Positions 43,919 through 53,384 of a stretch of 64,000 bases of DNA are shown here, piece after piece (positions within the stretch are counted from its first letter, which is position 1; every line of letters begins with the position of its first letter). Under the pieces are notes generated by a model that worked only from the letters and a program-made list of their open reading frames with translations, had not been told where the DNA came from and searched no databases. A program made the translations under genes and the position numbers. The stretch is from positions 33,387 through 97,386 of the forward strand of contig DATLZU010000020.1 in assembly GCA_035573855.1 (NCBI GenBank). The letters are read 5' to 3'. Source of the DNA: DATLZU01 sp035573855. Lineage in GTDB: Bacteria; Nitrospirota; Nitrospiria; Nitrospirales; Nitrospiraceae.

Positions 43919-44698
43919 ATGAAAGTCCTCTTCATCGGCGACATCATGGGGGAACCCGGGCGGCGGGCCATTTCGCGGACGTTGCCCCGCGTCATGAGCG
44001 AGCATGATGTGGATGTGGTGATCGGTAACGGGGAAAACGTCGCCGGCGGCTTCGGGATCACGCCGGACCTCGCCCATGAGCTGTTCGATATGGGGCTCTC
44101 GGTCATCACGACCGGCAACCACGCCTGGGACAAGAAGGAAATTGTGGAGTTCTTTCCCCATGAGCCCCGGCTTCTGCGTCCGGCCAATTATCCCGACGGC
44201 GTGCCAGGTTGGGGCAGTATCGTGGTCGATACGCCGAAGGGAGAACGGCTCGCGGTTCTCCATCTGATGGGGCGCGCCTACATGCCCGCACTGGATTGTC
44301 CCTTTCAAGTTGCCCGCCGAGAAGTCGGCAGGTTGAAGCGTGAGACTCCGGCCATACTCGTCGATATGCATGCGGAGGCTACCTCGGAGAAGATGGCGAT
44401 GGGACACTTCCTGGACGGCGAGGTGACGGCGGTGGTGGGTACCCACACGCACGTTCAAACGGCAGATGAGCAGATCTTGCCCAAAGGGACGGCCTATATC
44501 ACGGACATCGGGATGACCGGCCCGATCCATTCCGTGATCGGCATCAAGAAAGAACTCGCGATCGAAAAATTTCTCACAGGAATGCCTCGCCGGTTCGAGG
44601 TCGCCTCAGGACCTGCCCTGTTGTGCGCGGTCCTGATCGAGCTTGACGCTCGGCTCGGCAAGGCTGTTTCCATCCGTCGCGTCAGAATCGCCGAGTAG
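43919..44698 (+). CDS. YmdB-family metallophosphoesterase
   Basis: A 259-residue protein of the TIGR00282/YmdB family. Metal ligands are visible in FIGDIMGEPG, IGNGENVAGG, TTGNHAWDKKE, VDMHAEATSEK and GTHTHVQTADEQ. YmdB of Bacillus is a 2',3'-cyclic phosphodiesterase needed for colony development, and may act on cyclic nucleotides or RNA ends. The 12-bp gap after rny suggests translation from one message, which fits an RNA-related role. Confidence 0.88.
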   Translation: MKVLFIGDIMGEPGRRAISRTLPRVMSEHDVDVVIGNGENVAGGFGITPDLAHELFDMGLSVITTGNHAWDKKEIVEFFPHEPRLLRPANYPDGVPGWGSIVVDTPKGERLAVLHLMGRAYMPALDCPFQVARREVGRLKRETPAILVDMHAEATSEKMAMGHFLDGEVTAVVGTHTHVQTADEQILPKGTAYITDIGMTGPIHSVIGIKKELAIEKFLTGMPRRFEVASGPALLCAVLIELDARLGKAVSIRRVRIAE

Positions 44699-44734
44699 CG
44701 CCTGCGCAGATCCAGCGCCACCGGACCGGCCTCT

Positions 44735-46090
44735 ATGTATCCGGGTGAACCTCCCAGACGGGTTCTCACGGTTTCCGAACTGACGATCCTTGTCAGAGAC
44801 ACTCTCGAGGTTCGTTTTTCTGATCTGTGGGTCGAGGGTGAAGTCTCCAATCTCCGCGCACCGGGATCCGGCCATCTCTACTTTACTTTGAAAGATCACA
44901 GCAGCCAGATCCGGGCCGTCCTGTTTCGCTCCGCCTCGTTGCGCCTGCGTTTTGCGCTGAGAGATGGCATGCAGGTGATCGCCAGGGGCCGCCTCACAGT
45001 CTACGAGCCGCGTGGAGAGTATCAGCTCGTGATCGAATCTCTCGAGCCCAAAGGGCTCGGAGCGCTGCAATTGGCCTTTGAACAGTTGAAGGAGCGCCTT
45101 GCGTGGGAAGGGTTGTTCAGTCCGGACAGAAAACGGCCTCTGCCGGCTTTCCCGGGAAGAGTGGGCGTCGTGACCTCGCTGGACGGGGCTGCTGTGCGCG
45201 ACATCGTGTCCGTGTTGCGCAGGCGCTGTCCGATTCTGAGCGTGCTGATCGTTCCTGTGCCAGTCCAAGGAGAAGGGGCGGCAGCGCGGATTGCGGAAGC
45301 GATTCGCATGCTCAGCCTGTCCGGTCTGGTCGATGTCATGATTGTGGGACGGGGCGGCGGCTCGCTCGAAGATCTCTGGTCTTTTAACGAGGAAGTGGTC
45401 GTGCGGGCGATTGCAGAGTCCAAGGTGCCGGTAGTGTCCGCTGTGGGACATGAGATCGATTACACGTTGGCCGACTTTGCGGCCGACTACCGGGCGGCAA
45501 CCCCTTCTGCGGCGGCCGAAGCCATCGCACCAGTCCTTGACGAGGTCGTCGAGCGGTTGCACGAATTGATGGAACGCGCCCGCCGGGCTGTGCGGTTGCG
45601 TCTTGCCGCTGCGGCAAATCGTCTGCAAAGCTGCCGGAGCAGCTTTGCAATCGGGCGATTACGAGTGCAGCGCGAGAGTCAGCGCCTGGATGATATGAGA
45701 GTCCGTCTGATGATGGGGATGAGGAAGACCCTCGCTGGAATGCGTCAACGGGTGTCGGCCTTCCGCCACGCCTTGCTGGTGCAGAGTCCGCTTGCGCCTC
45801 TCAAGGAAGTGTGCGCGCTGGTGCCTCAACTGCTCAAGCGTCTGAAGCAGCAGATGGACACCGTACTCCGTACAAAGCGGCAAGCTCTTCGATCTCGCCT
45901 GATGTCGCTGGAGGGTCTCAGCCCGCTCGCGATTTTGAAGCGCGGGTATAGTATCGTACACACAGTCCCCGACGGACACCTTGTGCGACGGGCTGACGAC
46001 GTGTCTATGGGCGACGAGGTCCAAATCACGTTGTCGGTCGGCCGGTTGTTGTGCGCTGTGCAGGAAACGTGGCCTGATTCTTCGACTTGA
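44735..46090 (+). CDS. xseA: Exodeoxyribonuclease VII large subunit
   Basis: A 451-residue XseA. The N-terminal OB fold shows VSELTILVRDTLEVRFSDLWVEGEVSNLRAPGSGHLYF. The catalytic domain has GVVTSLDGAAVRDI, MIVGRGGGSLEDLWSFNEE, VSAVGHEIDYTLADFAADYRAATPSAAAE, and a long coiled coil follows. With XseB it degrades single-stranded DNA. The C-terminal LKRGYSIVHTVPDGHLVR block is typical. xseB follows 62 bp downstream with its own promoter. Confidence 0.93.
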   Translation: MYPGEPPRRVLTVSELTILVRDTLEVRFSDLWVEGEVSNLRAPGSGHLYFTLKDHSSQIRAVLFRSASLRLRFALRDGMQVIARGRLTVYEPRGEYQLVIESLEPKGLGALQLAFEQLKERLAWEGLFSPDRKRPLPAFPGRVGVVTSLDGAAVRDIVSVLRRRCPILSVLIVPVPVQGEGAAARIAEAIRMLSLSGLVDVMIVGRGGGSLEDLWSFNEEVVVRAIAESKVPVVSAVGHEIDYTLADFAADYRAATPSAAAEAIAPVLDEVVERLHELMERARRAVRLRLAAAANRLQSCRSSFAIGRLRVQRESQRLDDMRVRLMMGMRKTLAGMRQRVSAFRHALLVQSPLAPLKEVCALVPQLLKRLKQQMDTVLRTKRQALRSRLMSLEGLSPLAILKRGYSIVHTVPDGHLVRRADDVSMGDEVQITLSVGRLLCAVQETWPDSST

Positions 46091-46114
46091 CCTCTTCCAA
46101 CGGGATTGTATAAT
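46087..46114 (+). promoter_or_regulatory. Sigma-70 promoter for xseB
   Basis: TTGACC at 46087-46092, a 16-bp spacer and a perfect TATAAT at 46109-46114. It overlaps the xseA stop and lies 38 bp before the xseB ATG, so xseB and tlyA can be expressed apart from xseA. Confidence 0.7.
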
Positions 46115-46152
46115 ACTGCTCATTCTCTTGGAGGAGCTTTGAGGAGAACCTC

Positions 46153-46410
46153 ATGGCTGCAGTGAAGTTCGAACATGCCATGGCCAGACTCGAAGCCATC
46201 GTGTCCGAGCTGGAAAAAGGCGATCTGCCGCTCGATGAGTCGCTGAAGATCTTCGAAGAGGGAATTCGTCTTTCCAAAACCTGTCTGAAAATGTTGGATG
46301 AAGCCGAACGCAAGGTGGAAATCTTGATCCAGGAAAAGGACGGGAAAAAGCGGCTCCGCGCATTCACCTTGGAAGACGACGAGACCGAGGACTCCTCCTC
46401 AGCCTCCTAG
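46153..46410 (+). CDS. xseB: Exodeoxyribonuclease VII small subunit
   Basis: An 85-residue XseB with the family pattern FEHAMARLEAIVSELEKGDLPLDESLKIFEEGIRLSKTCLKMLDEAERKVEIL. It is a helical hairpin, several copies of which coat the XseA coiled coil. GAGGAGAACCTC precedes the ATG. The acidic tail (DDETEDSSSAS) is typical. Confidence 0.93.
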   Translation: MAAVKFEHAMARLEAIVSELEKGDLPLDESLKIFEEGIRLSKTCLKMLDEAERKVEILIQEKDGKKRLRAFTLEDDETEDSSSAS

Positions 46411-46464
46411 TTCCTCGGCGCTGGCGAGGCGCCATTGCCCTCCGGATTCTCCGCCTGTTGTTTC

Positions 46465-47247
46465 ATGGTCCAGAAGCTGCCTCCGGCCCGGGAACGTCTG
46501 GATCGCGTGCTTGTGACGCGAGGGTTCGTAGAAAGCCGGGAACTGGCCGGCCGCCTTATTTTGGCGGGGGCGGTCAGGGTGGACGGCGTTCCTGTCAACA
46601 AACAAGCCAAACTGGTTCCGATCGACGCGAAGATCGAGCTAACGCAGCGTCGGGGCCCTTTTGTGAGCCGAGGCGGAGACAAGCTCGTCGCGGCGCTGGA
46701 CACATTTCAGATCGATCCTCGAGGACTCATTGCGTTGGATGTGGGATGCTCGACCGGAGGCTTCACCGACTGCCTCCTTCAGCGGGGAGCGAGACGGGTG
46801 TATGCTGTCGATGTCGGATATGGGCAGCTTGATTGGCGGCTTCGCCAAGACCCGCGAGTCGTCGTGTTGGAACGGCACAATATCCGCCACCTGCCGCTAG
46901 CCTTGGTGCCCGATCTCATCGACTTGGCGGTCATCGATGTCTCGTTCATCTCGCTCACTTTGGTGCTGCCGTGCGTCGTCCGCTTTCTGGCAAGTGAGGC
47001 GTCCGTCGTTGCCTTGGTCAAACCGCAGTTTGAAGTAGGGCGCGGACAGGTCGGCCGTGGGGGCGTCGTCAGGGACGACGGGCGGCGACGCGCGGCCGCG
47101 GAAAAAATCGTTGCGCTTGCCAGAGAGTTGGGCTTGACGCCGCTGGGAATTCTTGACTCCCCGGTCTTAGGGCAGAAGGGGAATCGCGAGATTTTGCTGG
47201 GGCTCAAGCGGCGGGTGAGCCCGGCGTTAGAGATCCCCGGTAGTTGA
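46465..47247 (+). CDS. tlyA: TlyA-family rRNA 2'-O-methyltransferase
   Basis: A 260-residue protein with an S4 domain (RLDRVLVTRGFVESRELAGRLILAGAVRVDG) and an RrmJ-type methyltransferase domain. The SAM site is ALDVGCSTGGFTDCLLQRGA, with VDVGYGQLDWRLR, VIDVSFISL and LVKPQFEVGRG. TlyA methylates cytidines in 16S and 23S rRNA. The ATG at 46465 is chosen over the TTG at 46435. It follows xseB by 54 bp, a common neighbourhood. Confidence 0.9.
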   Translation: MVQKLPPARERLDRVLVTRGFVESRELAGRLILAGAVRVDGVPVNKQAKLVPIDAKIELTQRRGPFVSRGGDKLVAALDTFQIDPRGLIALDVGCSTGGFTDCLLQRGARRVYAVDVGYGQLDWRLRQDPRVVVLERHNIRHLPLALVPDLIDLAVIDVSFISLTLVLPCVVRFLASEASVVALVKPQFEVGRGQVGRGGVVRDDGRRRAAAEKIVALARELGLTPLGILDSPVLGQKGNREILLGLKRRVSPALEIPGS

Positions 47248-47390
47248 CGGGTTAGCGCATTTGGTGCCGGGACTCGAGGCTCGGGAGCGGGGCTGGCGCT
47301 GTCGGAGCGGTGACCGCAGCCACGGTGGGCGCAAGACTCGAACACTCGACACGAAAGTCGGCGACAGACATCTTTCATGAGGGGAGCGGC

Positions 47391-48314
47391 ATGAAAATCT
47401 TGGTGACTGGGGGGGCAGGATTTATCGGGTCGCACCTCGTGGATCGCCTCATTCAGGAGGGGCATGAGGTGACCGTCGTTGATAACCTTTCGACCGGCAA
47501 GCGCCGGAACCTCAACCGGCGAGCGCGCTTCTACAAGCTCGATATTCAAAGTTGGCGCCTGGAGCGGGTCTTTCGGAACGAACGCCCTGCTCTTGTCATG
47601 CACCTGGCGGCACAGATGGACGTACGACGTTCGGTGGAAGATCCAGTCTTCGACGCCCGGGTCAATATCTTGGGAACCTTGAACGTCTTGGAGCAATCGG
47701 TCAGGCACGGGGTCAGAAAAATCGTTTTCTCGTCGTCAGGTGGAGCGATCTACGGAGAACAGTATCTTTTCCCCGCGCCAGAGACTCATCCCACTCAGCC
47801 GTTGTCACCCTACGGCATCAGCAAGCTGAGCGGTGAGCATTACTTGGCCTACTACCAACGTATCAGCGGGATCCGCTATGTCAGCCTCCGGTACGCGAAC
47901 GTCTACGGGCCGCGGCAGGATCCCGAAGGAGAGGCGGGGGTGGTCGCCATTTTTATTCAGAAGATGCTGAGCAGCGAACAACCTATTATCAATGGGAATG
48001 GACGCCAAACCCGAGATTTCGTCTACGTGGACGACGTGGTCGAGGCGAATTTGGCAGCCATGGCCCAGGAAGTGCAGGGGACTTATAATGTGGGTACCGG
48101 CGTCGAGACCTCGATCAACGATCTCTTTCGCATGCTCGTCGAACTCACTAAAGCTTCCTGCAAAGAGGTGCATGGGCCGGCAAAAAAGGGCGAACAAGCC
48201 AGAAGCGTGATCGACTCCGGCAGGATCAGGCAAGAGCTAGGTTGGGAACCGCGCGTCGAATTGCCCGAAGGCCTGAGAAGAACGGTCGACTACTTCCGCG
48301 AAAAGCTAGGGTGA
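47391..48314 (+). CDS. NAD-dependent sugar epimerase, GalE-like
   Basis: A 307-residue extended short-chain dehydrogenase. The NAD site is VTGGAGFIGSHLVDRL, the catalytic residues are in SSGGAIYGE and YGISKLSGEHYL (YxxxK), and the substrate-side VYGPRQDPEGEAGVV is typical of UDP-glucose 4-epimerase relatives. GAGGGGAGC lies just before the ATG at 47391. It probably makes nucleotide sugars for surface polysaccharide. The exact substrate cannot be told from the sequence. Confidence 0.85.
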   Translation: MKILVTGGAGFIGSHLVDRLIQEGHEVTVVDNLSTGKRRNLNRRARFYKLDIQSWRLERVFRNERPALVMHLAAQMDVRRSVEDPVFDARVNILGTLNVLEQSVRHGVRKIVFSSSGGAIYGEQYLFPAPETHPTQPLSPYGISKLSGEHYLAYYQRISGIRYVSLRYANVYGPRQDPEGEAGVVAIFIQKMLSSEQPIINGNGRQTRDFVYVDDVVEANLAAMAQEVQGTYNVGTGVETSINDLFRMLVELTKASCKEVHGPAKKGEQARSVIDSGRIRQELGWEPRVELPEGLRRTVDYFREKLG

Positions 48315-48345
48315 AGAGGTGGACTATTGTGCAGCCGATCATCCC

Positions 48346-48669
48346 CTATCGATATCGGGGTACCGACGGATCGACCTGAACGGACCAGGCGTCGATTCCT
48401 CCGACTAAGTTTTTGACGTTCGTGAACCCCTGCTGAAGGAGAAAACTGGTGGCATCGGCGCTTCTCATCCCATGATGGCAATAGGCGATGATTTCCGCTT
48501 GCCGGTCCAGTCTGTCCAAAGCGTGCGGAAGCGTCCCTAGAGGAATCAAGATCGATCCCTCGATCTTTGCCAAAGAATGTTCCCACGGTTCACGGACATC
48601 GAGTAAAACGAGCTTATCGCCTTTGTCCAGGCGAGCCTTCAAGTCTCGAGGAGTAATCGTAAAACTCAT
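48346..48669 (-). CDS. Rhodanese-domain protein, single domain
   Basis: A 107-residue rhodanese. It shows LLDVREPWEHSLAKIEGSILIPLGTL and the active Cys in YCHHGMRSADATSFLLQQGF, then NLVGGIDAW. The loop CHHGMR is of the small sulfurtransferase type, which carries a persulfide. Convergent with the epimerase gene, which ends 31 bp away. Confidence 0.88.
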   Translation of the reverse strand: MSFTITPRDLKARLDKGDKLVLLDVREPWEHSLAKIEGSILIPLGTLPHALDRLDRQAEIIAYCHHGMRSADATSFLLQQGFTNVKNLVGGIDAWSVQVDPSVPRYR

Positions 48670-49085
48670 CGTATCACCTCCGCGTTCCTCACTCGGGACT
48701 CATCTTAGGTGACGGCGGGAAAAAGAGTCAATCGAGAAGATTCCTGTTCTCAGTCCGTTGCTTCGAGAATCAAAACGAAAGGATGAATGCGCAAAACGGG
48801 CGGGTCCACGGGGAAGCGGGTGGCTCCCTGAAATCCCCTTAACCTGGGTCGGGAATCCCCAAAAATGCCGTTGATGGACATTTTTGTTGATACCTAACGA
48901 GCAATGTAGAGTTTTGCATGCACTTTTAGGCGGCGTCCTTATCCAACCTGACAACCATTTTGTCGCCTAACAGGTTGAATTCAAAAGATTTTGGTCCTCT
49001 TGGGCATTTTTGACAGGTACAAGACTTGCTTGTACACGGTATGGAATCCCGGCTTTCGGGAATCGATTAGGTTTAGAGGGAGCCG
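48670..49085 (+). promoter_or_regulatory. AT-richer intergenic region with a promoter before cutA
   Basis: These 416 bp hold no supported gene and are visibly richer in A+T than the rest. TTGACA at 49010-49015, a 17-bp spacer and TACACG at 49033-49038 could be the cutA promoter. The stretch from 48830 to 48960 has short inverted pieces, such as TGCCGTTGATGGACATTTTTG, but no convincing structure. Confidence 0.4.
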
Positions 49086-49415
49086 ATGACCAATCAGGTG
49101 TCCGAGGTCGTTGTTCTGGTGACGGCATCGTCCACGGGGGAAGCGGTTAAGCTGGCCAACCTGATGGTGGAGGCAAGACTTGCCGCCTGCGCCACGGTTA
49201 TCCCTCAAGTTCGATCCATCTATAGATGGGAAGGGAAGATTCATGACGAACAGGAGGCGATGATTGTTTTCAAGACCGCTTCCAGGTCCTTTCCAGCACT
49301 GGAGGAGGCTATTAAGCGCCACCATAGCTACAGCGTCCCCGAGATCATCGCGCTTCCGATCGTTCTCGGCTCTCAGCCATACCTGGAGTGGTTGAGAGGA
49401 GAACTTCTTAAGTAG
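49086..49415 (+). CDS. cutA: CutA1-family divalent-cation tolerance protein
   Basis: A 109-residue CutA1. It shows VVVLVTASSTGEAVKLANLMVEARLAACATVIP, SIYRWEGKIHDEQEAMIVFKT and the C-terminal HSYSVPEIIALPI followed by YLEWL. It forms stable trimers; a role in copper tolerance has been proposed but the biochemical activity is unclear. AGAGGGAGCCG lies before the ATG. Confidence 0.92.
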   Translation: MTNQVSEVVVLVTASSTGEAVKLANLMVEARLAACATVIPQVRSIYRWEGKIHDEQEAMIVFKTASRSFPALEEAIKRHHSYSVPEIIALPIVLGSQPYLEWLRGELLK

Positions 49416-49540
49416 TTGAAAAGATTAAGTATTAAGTCATAAAAAGAGGGTTGACCATCGATAAGAGGGTCAGGTAAACTCGCGGAGAGCCGTTAATAAA
49501 ATAAAAAAGGAGTGTGGGGATCCAAGAAGGAGACACGGGC

Positions 49541-50569
49541 ATGCGCCAGCATATGGAACAGAGCGACGCCTATACCGTCGTTATTTTTCGAGGATCGACA
49601 GCCAAGCCCCTACGTTTTAGTTTTCCCCGGAAGTTTGTTCGTAAGCTATTGATTCTCTTGGCTGTATTGGTTTTTGCCGATCTTTTGGTTATCTCACACT
49701 ACGTGATCCGGACGGGAGAGGTTTGGGAACTTTCTGCCTTTCGAGCCGAGGCAATGAGTGCCCGAGAGCAAACCGCCGCTTTCTCGGCGGCAGTGGATGA
49801 CCTCAAACGGCGGTTAACGACTATGAAAGAGGTCAATCAGCGACTCCGAGTCATGTTGGGGATTGAGTCGGTAAAGCCAGGAGACTTGCTCAACGGACGG
49901 GGCGGTGAAGATACTCCTCTTCCAGAAGGGAAAGACATCGGCTTTGAACAATCTTCCGTTCCGTCTCGCCGGAGTTTAGATGACTTCCAGGTGAGCGGTC
50001 GTGCCGAAAGGCTGCAAGTTCAGGAGAACGCGGCCGACACGCGCACACAGCTTGAACAGGAAGCTTTAGCGCAGCGTGTCAAAGAACAATTGGCATGGCT
50101 GGCCAAAGAAGCCACCCGGCAAGAGCAGGCTTTGCAAGAACTGACGGCGGCGGCTGAACAGCGTTCATCTCGATGGGCGGCAACCCCGTCTATCTGGCCG
50201 GTGAGAGGGTGGGTGACGTCGGGGTTCGGACCGAGGATCTCTCCTTTCACCGAAAAGCCAGCCTGGCATGATGGATTGGATATCGGTGCTGCACCGAACG
50301 CGCCGGTTCAGGCTCCGGCTCAAGGACGGGTCACGGCGATTGGATTCGACCCGAAGCTTGGAAACCTTGTCCGCATTGATCATGGCTATGGAATCGAGAC
50401 GCTCTACGGCCACTTGGCCAAGCCGATGGTGAGAGAAGGCCAACGAGTCAAACGGGGAGATGTTGTGGGGTTGGTTGGTAGCAGCGGACTCGCGACCGGG
50501 CCCCATCTCCACTACATGGTTAAGGTGAACGGACAAGCAATCGACCCGATGCGATACATTTTGGAATAG
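49541..50569 (+). CDS. M23-family peptidase, membrane-anchored
   Basis: A 342-residue protein with one transmembrane helix (LLILLAVLVFADLLVISHY, about residues 36-55), a coiled coil (residues 75-225) and a LytM/M23 domain from about 225. Zinc ligands are in HDGLDIG and HLHY, in the usual blocks GWVTSGFGPRISPFT, GRVTAIG, HGYGIETLYGHL and GSSGLATGPHLHYMV. It may cut cross-links or activate amidases like EnvC/NlpD. The ATG at 49541 has AAGGAG 9 bp upstream; the GTG at 49514 is less likely. Confidence 0.87.
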   Translation: MRQHMEQSDAYTVVIFRGSTAKPLRFSFPRKFVRKLLILLAVLVFADLLVISHYVIRTGEVWELSAFRAEAMSAREQTAAFSAAVDDLKRRLTTMKEVNQRLRVMLGIESVKPGDLLNGRGGEDTPLPEGKDIGFEQSSVPSRRSLDDFQVSGRAERLQVQENAADTRTQLEQEALAQRVKEQLAWLAKEATRQEQALQELTAAAEQRSSRWAATPSIWPVRGWVTSGFGPRISPFTEKPAWHDGLDIGAAPNAPVQAPAQGRVTAIGFDPKLGNLVRIDHGYGIETLYGHLAKPMVREGQRVKRGDVVGLVGSSGLATGPHLHYMVKVNGQAIDPMRYILE

Positions 50570-50828
50570 ATTTCATCCTCACCTTCCATCCTTTCTTCTT
50601 TTTCCCATCGGTCGACCCCCATGATTCATGGGGCTCGGTCTGGGTGCACTCGAGCGCGTTTCCGGTTCATTCGTTTTTCCTTATACGTGACCAAGGCCGG
50701 TGAAACGAACGCTCCGGTGACACTTCTGCTCGAGGCGCCGGGCGCTCATTGCAAGCTTGGCGGGAATCCTATGCTATCTCCGGCGACTTTGGATTTTGCC
50801 GGAATGATCAGTTCAAAAGAGAATCGGT
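50570..50828. other. Intergenic region before fhs
   Basis: These 259 bp hold no gene that I can support. A short pyrimidine-rich run after the M23 stop (50573-50605) has no hairpin. The reading frame across it has no family match. Confidence 0.4.
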
Positions 50829-52517
50829 ATGAGCGACTTGGAGATCGCACGGTCCGTGAAACCTCGCCTGATAGAAGCTGTCGGTCAGGACGTCGATTTG
50901 ACACGAGACGAACTGATTCCTTATGGGAAATTCAAGGCCAAAGTCGAGTTGTCGGTGCTTGATCGGCTCGCTCATCGGCCCCAAGGACGCTATGTCCTGA
51001 TTACGGCCATCAACCCGACACCGATGGGAGAGGGAAAAACGACGACCGCAATCGGGCTTGCGATGGGGTTGTGGCGGCTCGGGCATCGGGCGATTGTGAC
51101 CTTGCGCCAACCGTCCTTGGGCCCGGTGTTTGGGATCAAAGGGGGAGGAACCGGCGGGGGCAGAGCGCAGGTGATTCCCATGGAGGATATCAACCTCCAC
51201 CTGACCGGGGATGCGCATGCCGTAGCCGCAAGCCACAACCTCCTATCGGCGTTTCTCGACAACCATGTGCACCACGGCAACGCCCTTGGTCTTGACCTGA
51301 CTCAACTCCTCTGGCCGCGAGCAATAGGGATCAGTGACCGGGCTTTACGGAAGATTGTTCTCGGAAGCTCAGATGGGAAGGTCGGCCGAGAAGCTCAGTT
51401 TGTCATCACCGAGGCGTCAGAGGTGATGGCGGTGCTGGCGCTGGCGTCCGGCCGGCAGGATTTGCGGCGCCGCCTCGGCCGAATCCTGGTAGGGCTCACG
51501 AAAGAGGGACAGCCCGTGACGGCAGAAGATTTACGTTGTGCCGGGGCCATGGCTGTTCTTCTGAAAGACGCGCTGCTGCCCAATCTTGTACAGACCCTGG
51601 AAGGAACGCCCGCGCTGATCCATGCGGGCCCGTTCGGCAATATTGCGCATGGCAACTGCTCGATTCTTGCCGATGCAATCGCGCTACGCTGCGCCGACTA
51701 TGTCGTGACGGAAGCTGGATTCGGCAGCGAACTGGGAGCCGAAAAATTTTTTGACATCAAATGCCGGATATCGGGTTTCCAGCCCCATGCGGCGGTTGTG
51801 GTTGTCACCCTCCGGGCGCTCAAGCTTCACGGCGGAGGCGGAGTGGTCAAACTCGGCGCCCCGCTTCCCACAGGCCTGACGGGCCCGAACAAGGAAGCCT
51901 TGACCCGCGGTCTGGAGAACCTGGAGCAGCACATCGCGAACGTCCGCGCCTTCGGCATTCCGGCCGTGGTGGCTGTCAACGCGTTTCGGGAAGACCGAGC
52001 GGACGAGCTGGAACTGGTCTGCAATCGAGCGTTGGAAGCGGGTGCGGTGCGTGCGGCGGTCTCGACTCATTGGGCAGACGGTGGAAAAGGCGCCGAGGAG
52101 TTGGCTAGAGCCGTCGTGGCTGCCTGTCAGCAACCATCCAACTTTGCGGTGTTGTACGAGGACGGCTGGCCGATCCACCTCAAGATCGAAACCATCGCCA
52201 CTCGCATGTACGGAGCTGCCGGTGTCTCGTACAGCGAGCAAGCCGAGCGTCAGATCGAGCGGGCGGCGCAACTGGGTTTTGGAAGGGTTCCCGTCTGCAT
52301 GGCCAAGACCCCTCTTTCTCTCTCGCATGACCCGACGCTGAAGGGGCGGCCTTCGAAATTCACACTCCCGATCGACGAGCTGCGCATTTTCGCCGGCGCC
52401 GGATTCTTGACGGCGATCTGCTCCGGCATTCAACTCATGCCGGGCCTCCCCAGACGGCCCGCAGGGGAGAGAATCGATCTTGATGCGGAAACCGGAGAGA
52501 TCACGGGATTGGCTTGA
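50829..52517 (+). CDS. fhs: Formate-tetrahydrofolate ligase
   Basis: A 562-residue FTHFS. It shows YGKFKAKVEL, the ATP-binding PTPMGEGKTTTAIGLAMGL, RQPSLGPVFGIKGGGTGGG, DAHAVAASHNLLSAFLDNH, IDDSD-like LTKEGQPVTAEDL, FGNIAHGNCSILADAIAL, TEAGFGSELGAEKFFDIKCR and VATIRALKxHGG-like VTLRALKLHGG. It attaches formate to tetrahydrofolate, a step of one-carbon metabolism. It is followed by the convergent hflC gene, 6 bp away. Confidence 0.94.
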   Translation: MSDLEIARSVKPRLIEAVGQDVDLTRDELIPYGKFKAKVELSVLDRLAHRPQGRYVLITAINPTPMGEGKTTTAIGLAMGLWRLGHRAIVTLRQPSLGPVFGIKGGGTGGGRAQVIPMEDINLHLTGDAHAVAASHNLLSAFLDNHVHHGNALGLDLTQLLWPRAIGISDRALRKIVLGSSDGKVGREAQFVITEASEVMAVLALASGRQDLRRRLGRILVGLTKEGQPVTAEDLRCAGAMAVLLKDALLPNLVQTLEGTPALIHAGPFGNIAHGNCSILADAIALRCADYVVTEAGFGSELGAEKFFDIKCRISGFQPHAAVVVVTLRALKLHGGGGVVKLGAPLPTGLTGPNKEALTRGLENLEQHIANVRAFGIPAVVAVNAFREDRADELELVCNRALEAGAVRAAVSTHWADGGKGAEELARAVVAACQQPSNFAVLYEDGWPIHLKIETIATRMYGAAGVSYSEQAERQIERAAQLGFGRVPVCMAKTPLSLSHDPTLKGRPSKFTLPIDELRIFAGAGFLTAICSGIQLMPGLPRRPAGERIDLDAETGEITGLA

Positions 52518-52523
52518 CGCTGA

Positions 52524-53384
52524 TCAACGCTGTTTGAGGTATTTGAAGAATTCCGAGTCCGGGCTCATAACCACGGTAGACTTGCCGTTGAAGGTTTTCT
52601 TGTAGGCTTCCATCGAACGGGTGAACTCGAAGAACCGGGGATCTTGCCTATAAGCATCCGCGTAAATCTTGAAGGCCTTGGCGTCGCCTTCGCCGCGAAG
52701 CTCCTCGGCTTCTCGGTACGCTTCTGCCAGGATGATCTCGCGGTCCTTCTCCGCCTCGGACCGGATCTTCTGCGCTTCCTCCGCCCCTTCCGCGCGATAT
52801 TGCTTGGCCTGGCGTTCACGCTCGGCCTGCATGCGGGCGAACACCGCTTTCTCGTTCTGTTCCGGCAGGTCAGCCCGCTTGATCCGGACGTCCTGGATTT
52901 CAATGCCGTAGGCCGACGCTTTTTCGTTGGAACGTTCCGTCACCACCTTCATGATTTCGGCGCGTGTCTTGGAGACGATCTCGGACAGGTCGTGGCGGCC
53001 CAACTCGACCCGCAGCTCGGAATAGATAATGTCGTGGAGACGCTGCAGCGCGCCCCGTTGGCTCTGAAACGCTTGGTACACCTTCAACGGATCGACGATG
53101 CGCCACTTGGCGAAGTTATCGATCAGAATCGTTTTCTTGTCCTGGGTGATCACGTCCTGGGCGGATGAATCATAATCCAGCAGACGCTTGTCGAAGTACG
53201 TGACTTCTTGGATGAACGGAACCTTGACGTACAGTCCAGGTGTCGTCACATTGCGAACCGGCTTACCAAGCTGGACGACAATCGCCGTTTGCGTGACGTC
53301 GACGATGAAGAACGGCGAAGCGCCGAGCAGGAACAGAAGAACGGCGACAGCGATCAACGCCACGAGAAGATTTTGCTTGGTCAC
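52524..53384 (-). CDS. hflC: Protease modulator HflC
   Basis: A 286-residue SPFH/prohibitin-domain protein with one N-terminal transmembrane helix (LLVALIAVAVLLFLLGASPFFIVD). It shows QTAIVVQLGKPVRNVTTPGLYVKVPFIQEVTYFDKRLLDYD and an Ala/Glu-rich helix (QAERERQAKQYRAEGAEEAQKIRSEAEK). It forms a membrane complex with HflK that surrounds and limits the FtsH protease. The start overlaps the hflK stop by 4 bp. Confidence 0.92.
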   Translation of the reverse strand: MTKQNLLVALIAVAVLLFLLGASPFFIVDVTQTAIVVQLGKPVRNVTTPGLYVKVPFIQEVTYFDKRLLDYDSSAQDVITQDKKTILIDNFAKWRIVDPLKVYQAFQSQRGALQRLHDIIYSELRVELGRHDLSEIVSKTRAEIMKVVTERSNEKASAYGIEIQDVRIKRADLPEQNEKAVFARMQAERERQAKQYRAEGAEEAQKIRSEAEKDREIILAEAYREAEELRGEGDAKAFKIYADAYRQDPRFFEFTRSMEAYKKTFNGKSTVVMSPDSEFFKYLKQR